This document shows, one piece after another, positions 60,088 to 64,000 of a stretch of 64,000 nt of DNA (the stretch's first letter is position 1; each line of letters begins with the position of its first letter). The notes under the pieces are model-generated. The model had not been told where the DNA came from, made no database searches, and saw only the letters and a list, made by a program, of their open reading frames with translations. Position numbers and translations under genes: made by a program. The DNA is from Rhizophagus clarus (lineage: Eukaryota > Glomeromycota > Glomeromycetes > Glomerales > Glomeraceae), in assembly GCA_015698045.1 (NCBI GenBank), contig BLAL01000334.1:124001-188000 (forward strand). Direction: 5' to 3'.

Positions 60088-63000
60088 ATGAGTAGCTCAC
60101 CTAATGAATATGATTATCACAGAGCAGTATTGTTATCTATACGTCGACTTAGCAATGTCACAAAAAACTTCCCAGGCCGTGTGAATCCAGACGATGTATT
60201 TGTTACGAGCGACCAAAGGTTTTTCATGTATGAAATTGTAAAGGTTGATCCAGAGTCACTCAATGATACAGTTCGTCAATTTATACAATACATAAATGGA
60301 ATTAAAGTCGCAGAAAAAAACATTTCACAATTACATGAAGCTTTAACAGAATTATTAATTCAAGCTTATGTTAATTTACCAGGATGTGGTGACGATGATG
60401 ATGAATGGCTTAATCAAAATAGTGAAACATTTGATCAAAATAATGAAACACTTGATCAAAATAGTGAAACTTTTTTACTTAAACCTTCACCATTAACATT
60501 TTCATCCCCAAAATCAAAGAATTTATTAACTTCATGTCCAAAAATTGAACCAAAGGTTGAAACTCCGTGGGTTGCAAAATGTTATACATCAACGGAAATG
60601 TCAAAATACACATCAACGGAAATGCCAAAAGAATATAAAAGTTATGTAGGAGGAATAACATTCTTAGGCATATATGAGATCACTCGTATTCTAAAACCCT
60701 TTGGTCCAATTGAACCAACGAGCGCGTTCTGGACCCAAATATCATTTGGCTTTGCGGTTCATGAGATTCTTTATGAAGAATGTAGATCACATTTTGATAA
60801 ACATCCAAACTTCTACGTCGAAATATCAAAATTAATAAATAAAAATCTTTCACGTGTTTGGAGCTTGAGTTCAAGGGAATTTCCTCCGGTTGGCCCTAGA
60901 GCTCATGTAATATTTTCGGGAGAAGTGGTACTTAAAGATCGTCGACTGGTTTTATCATTGCATCCTCCGAAGATTGGTATATCAAGGAGATACTATAGGA
61001 TGTTTTCATCAGAACGATTTCTACATTTAAAAATTAATATGGATATAAAATCTTTAGATAATAAACAAAAATCGACATTAAAAAGACTATTACTGCATCC
61101 TTTACCGTTAGCTGGGAGAACTTATGAGTTCTTATACGCAAAATCAGATACATTATATTATTTTGCAACGAAAGGAATGGACATTACCGAAAATATATCG
61201 ATTAAAGAAGCGATTGATCGTAACTTGCCTATAGAGCTTAATAAGTATGATACTACAGCGAAATTTTGTTCACGAATATCACTTGGATTTTCAAACTCCA
61301 CCCCCACAGTGATATTTCAACCTAATGAAATAATTTATGAAGAAGATATTGAGAACGATAATTATTGTTTCACTGATGGATGTTCAGCGATATCTTTGGC
61401 CGCTATGAAGGAAGTTGCCGAAATTTTAGGTTGTGAAGAAACGCCCTCCGTTCTTCAAGGTAGAATTGGAGGAGCAAAGGGTACTTGGTATATCGAACCT
61501 ACAAGAGATATTAGTGGCAAAAAATGGATCAAGTTACGAAAATCACAGACCAAATACAAAGTAATGAACGATGTTCACCTGCGAACCCTAGAGGTCCTAC
61601 ACGTTGTTGTACCGCCGAAAAATCCAGCAACATTAAATTGTCAATTTATTCGAGTTTTGATCGAAGGCGGAGTTCCTGTTGAAGTCTTCATCAATATAGT
61701 AAAAAACCATATAAAAAATGTTAAATCTCAAGTAATGGATTGTGATGATCCTCGTTCTTTAATAACATGGGTGATGAATACCTCAAATGTTATGAAGAAG
61801 AGATTTGAAATATATAATAATGACTCCTCTGATGATGGAGATGCTATATCTGGATTTCCAAATAATCCATCTGAACAATGTATCCAGTTATTACAAGCAG
61901 GATTTATACCTTCTACATGTCCTTTTTTAGCAAAAAAGTTAAAATGTGTACTCTCGTTTGCATTGAAGTCACTTTTTAACAAATTTAAAATTGATGTGCC
62001 GTTATCACGAACTTTGCTATGTATTGCCGATCCAACTGGTACATTGGAAGAGGGTGAGATTTTTATTCAATTGGATAAGGAAGCGGGCCGTGACGAACGT
62101 ACTGGATTACCGTTTGGAATCATCGAAGATGAAGTGATTCTAGCCAGGAATCCGTCTAATTTACCTTCGGACATCGTGAAAGTTAAAGCCGTTAAAAATG
62201 CCAATTTAAGTATTTATTATAACGTTGTTGTGTTCCCTGTGAAAGGTAATATTCCGCTAGCCTCTTATTTAAGTGGTGGAGACTATGACGGGGATAAAGT
62301 AAGTATAATCTACTTTTTTTTGTTCTTTTTCAAAAAATTAAAAAAACGAAGTTCTTTCTTAATATAATTAATTTTATATACAAGATTTTTTGTTGCTGGG
62401 AGCCGAAAATTGTCAAACATTTTATAAATCAAGAACTAATACCGACAAAGTCAGAAGTAGAAGATGCTTTCACCGCAAACAAACAGACTGTGGATGAACT
62501 GCTATCGTCTACAATACCCAATAAAATTGATGAAAAATTACAGGAAGTTATCCTGGATAATTGTTTTAAAGACTTAGAGCCCACGCTAGGCCGATATGAT
62601 CGATGGCACAGACTCCATTCGTCAAAATTTGGTCTTTCTAATGACTTGTCCATTTATCTCGCACAAATGTGCGCAAAGCTTGTTGACGCTACAAAACAGG
62701 GACTTACCATCAAGCCAAGTGTTCTACAGCATGATGATGATTCGTTCAGTAAACTCCCCGTTCCTTATTGGATGGACAAGATGGACAAGATGGACAAGGA
62801 TAGTAAAAATCGAAAAAGAGAAACTGACCTGGGAGTAATGGATTTATTATGTAAGACAATCGAGGACGAGATGAACAAAGTGAACAGTAAAGATTTCTTA
62901 ATAGCCAAAATGACAGAAGACCCGGATCCCCATATCAAAGAATTTTGGTGTAATGAGCTTAACAGAGCTAAGCAAATGGAAGGAGAAGAAGGGTTAGCGT

Positions 63001-63503
63001 ACAAAGAAGACTTAGATTCAATTTACGACAGTTCGTTAGAAATAATTAGGTTGTACAACAGCAATTACTATAAAATTTTCAACGATGATTTAGACCGTAA
63101 AGATTTCCCTTTTGAGCAAGCTACAAAATCGACAGGTTCATCTTCAAAGCTGAATGATAAGTTCAAAGGTGTTGATTACGAATTCATGATTAAATTTTTA
63201 AACACCCCCTCTGTCGAAAATTATAAAAGTAACATTTTTAAATACTTGAAAGATAGAGGTCCATTAACACTCGGCAACCTAGATCCACTGTCGATGTTTG
63301 AATTACAATTAAAAGCTGCAGCACTTCATCTGGCTTCTATCGATAAGAAGCCTACTGGACAAGGTTGTTGGATTATTTCATTTAGGATATTATGTAATAT
63401 TAAATCCCAGATGATAGACAGATTTGTGGTCGGAGGTCCCAGATCCGTTATTGAAGAAGTCTGGCAGTCGATGAGAATTGACAAAAAATGGGTTAAACGT
63501 TAG
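60088..63503 (+). CDS. RNA-dependent RNA polymerase of the QDE-1/RRP silencing family
   Basis: Exon 1 (60088-62298) and exon 2 (62385-63503) join in phase across an 86-nt GT-AG intron to encode about 1109 residues. The catalytic signature LSGGDYDGDK (residues 728-737) ends exon 1; its Asp residues bind the catalytic metal in eukaryotic cell-encoded RdRPs. Other conserved blocks are SGEVVLKDRRLVLSLHPPKI, FTDGCSAISLAAMKEVAEIL, QGRIGGAKGTW, and CIADPTGTLEEGEIFIQ. The N-terminus contains a 24-bp repeat (NQNSETFD-type) and TSTEM repeats; exon 2 has an MDKMDKMDK repeat. The enzyme makes double-stranded RNA from single-stranded templates to feed Dicer in RNA interference. No frameshift or lost motif is seen, so it is probably functional. 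Another 3-prime exon beyond 63503 cannot be excluded. Confidence 0.93.
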
Positions 63504-64000
63504 GAATTTTGTATTATATCAGATATCGTTAGACCATCGTTATTCTGGCCATAAGGGAATCAGGGTGCCAAATATAATGACAACAGAGAAGTTCCTTGTA
63601 TCTTTAGCCTCATGTCGTGTCAACGCGGTCGCTGGTTATGTAAATTTTTTAAGTTTTGATTAATTAAGTGTTGGGAAAGTGAACGTTATAAAAAAAAAAA
63701 TTTCTTTACAACTAATAATCAGTTTCTCTTTTTAAAAGAAAGAGAAAAACTGTGAAAAGTATTAGATATTTTACTATAATTTCAAAATAATGTAAATACA
63801 TAGAAAAAAACTTTAATTAAATTTTACGAAATTACGAAATTGCAAATTAGTAATTTCAACAACTATACAAAATTACAATAATATTTTTCGTTCGACCAAC
63901 AATGTTCAAAGTGTAATGTCGCGCGTTATTTGATCTATCCTTTTGCACGTGATGCACTTAATTATCAGTAGTTGAAAAAAATGTAAATAGTATATAGTAC
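63504..64000. other. Downstream region of the RdRP gene
   Basis: A plus frame to 63663 (FVLYQISLDHRYSGHKG) overlaps the RdRP end in another frame and could be 3-prime UTR or an alternative last exon. A hairpin CTCTTTTT-AAAAGAAAGAG lies at about 63727-63747. Nothing else is recognised. Confidence 0.3.

Overview
The window is AT-rich fungal nuclear DNA. It has multi-exon genes with short GT-AG introns, long simple-sequence tracts and many small transposons. Several multicopy protein families match, from memory, the arbuscular mycorrhizal fungus Rhizophagus (Glomeromycotina): Sel1-repeat/TKL-kinase fusions, CRN (Crinkler)-like genes, SAM plus nuclease-like proteins and a coiled-coil/CPLC family. 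The species call is inference, because no search could be run. Protein predictions come from reading the sequence, and introns were placed where phase and GT-AG agree.

Layout. 1-5.1 kb: decayed reverse-strand accessory genes (a CRN-like P-loop gene and a coiled-coil/CPLC gene), one hit by a 181-bp MITE, then a truncated hAT. 5.2-12.9 kb: a 1.8-kb hAT-like element carrying minisatellites, a broken SAM/nuclease-like gene whose intron holds a 1.75-kb inverted-repeat element, a CRN-header-like ORF, an LRR fragment and a BED-finger transposase remnant. 13.8-19.7 kb: two well-preserved reverse-strand genes, a six-exon GDSL esterase and a ten-exon thermolysin-like metallopeptidase. 21.8-30.4 kb: Sel1 debris split by a hAT, then a giant array of about 45 Sel1 repeats fused to a TKL kinase domain that has lost key residues. 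30.4-37 kb: mostly gene-poor, with a kinesin-5 pseudogene. 37.2-39.3 kb: an intronless E2/F-box/RGG protein. 41.6-46.9 kb: a decayed membrane-protein gene and a four-exon vWA/C1-like zinc-finger gene. 47.4-49.4 kb: three tightly spaced MITEs. 52.2-56.3 kb: an intact small Sel1 gene and a second, decayed kinase-Sel1 gene. 60.1-63.5 kb: a QDE-1/RRP-type RNA-dependent RNA polymerase with its DYDGD catalytic motif.

The least-explained item is a dispersed unit of about 0.8 kb present three times (34.7, 43.6 reverse, 57.4 kb). Each copy has an ACGCGTAAAA-type motif, then a pyrimidine-rich or low-complexity tract, then a strongly conserved core of about 345 bp. The core could be a small noncoding RNA gene or SINE (its start matches a tRNA A box) or a duplicated promoter/first-intron module. 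Genes in the window act independently; there is no operon-like organisation. The RdRP would act in RNA silencing, which fits the dense transposon load around it.
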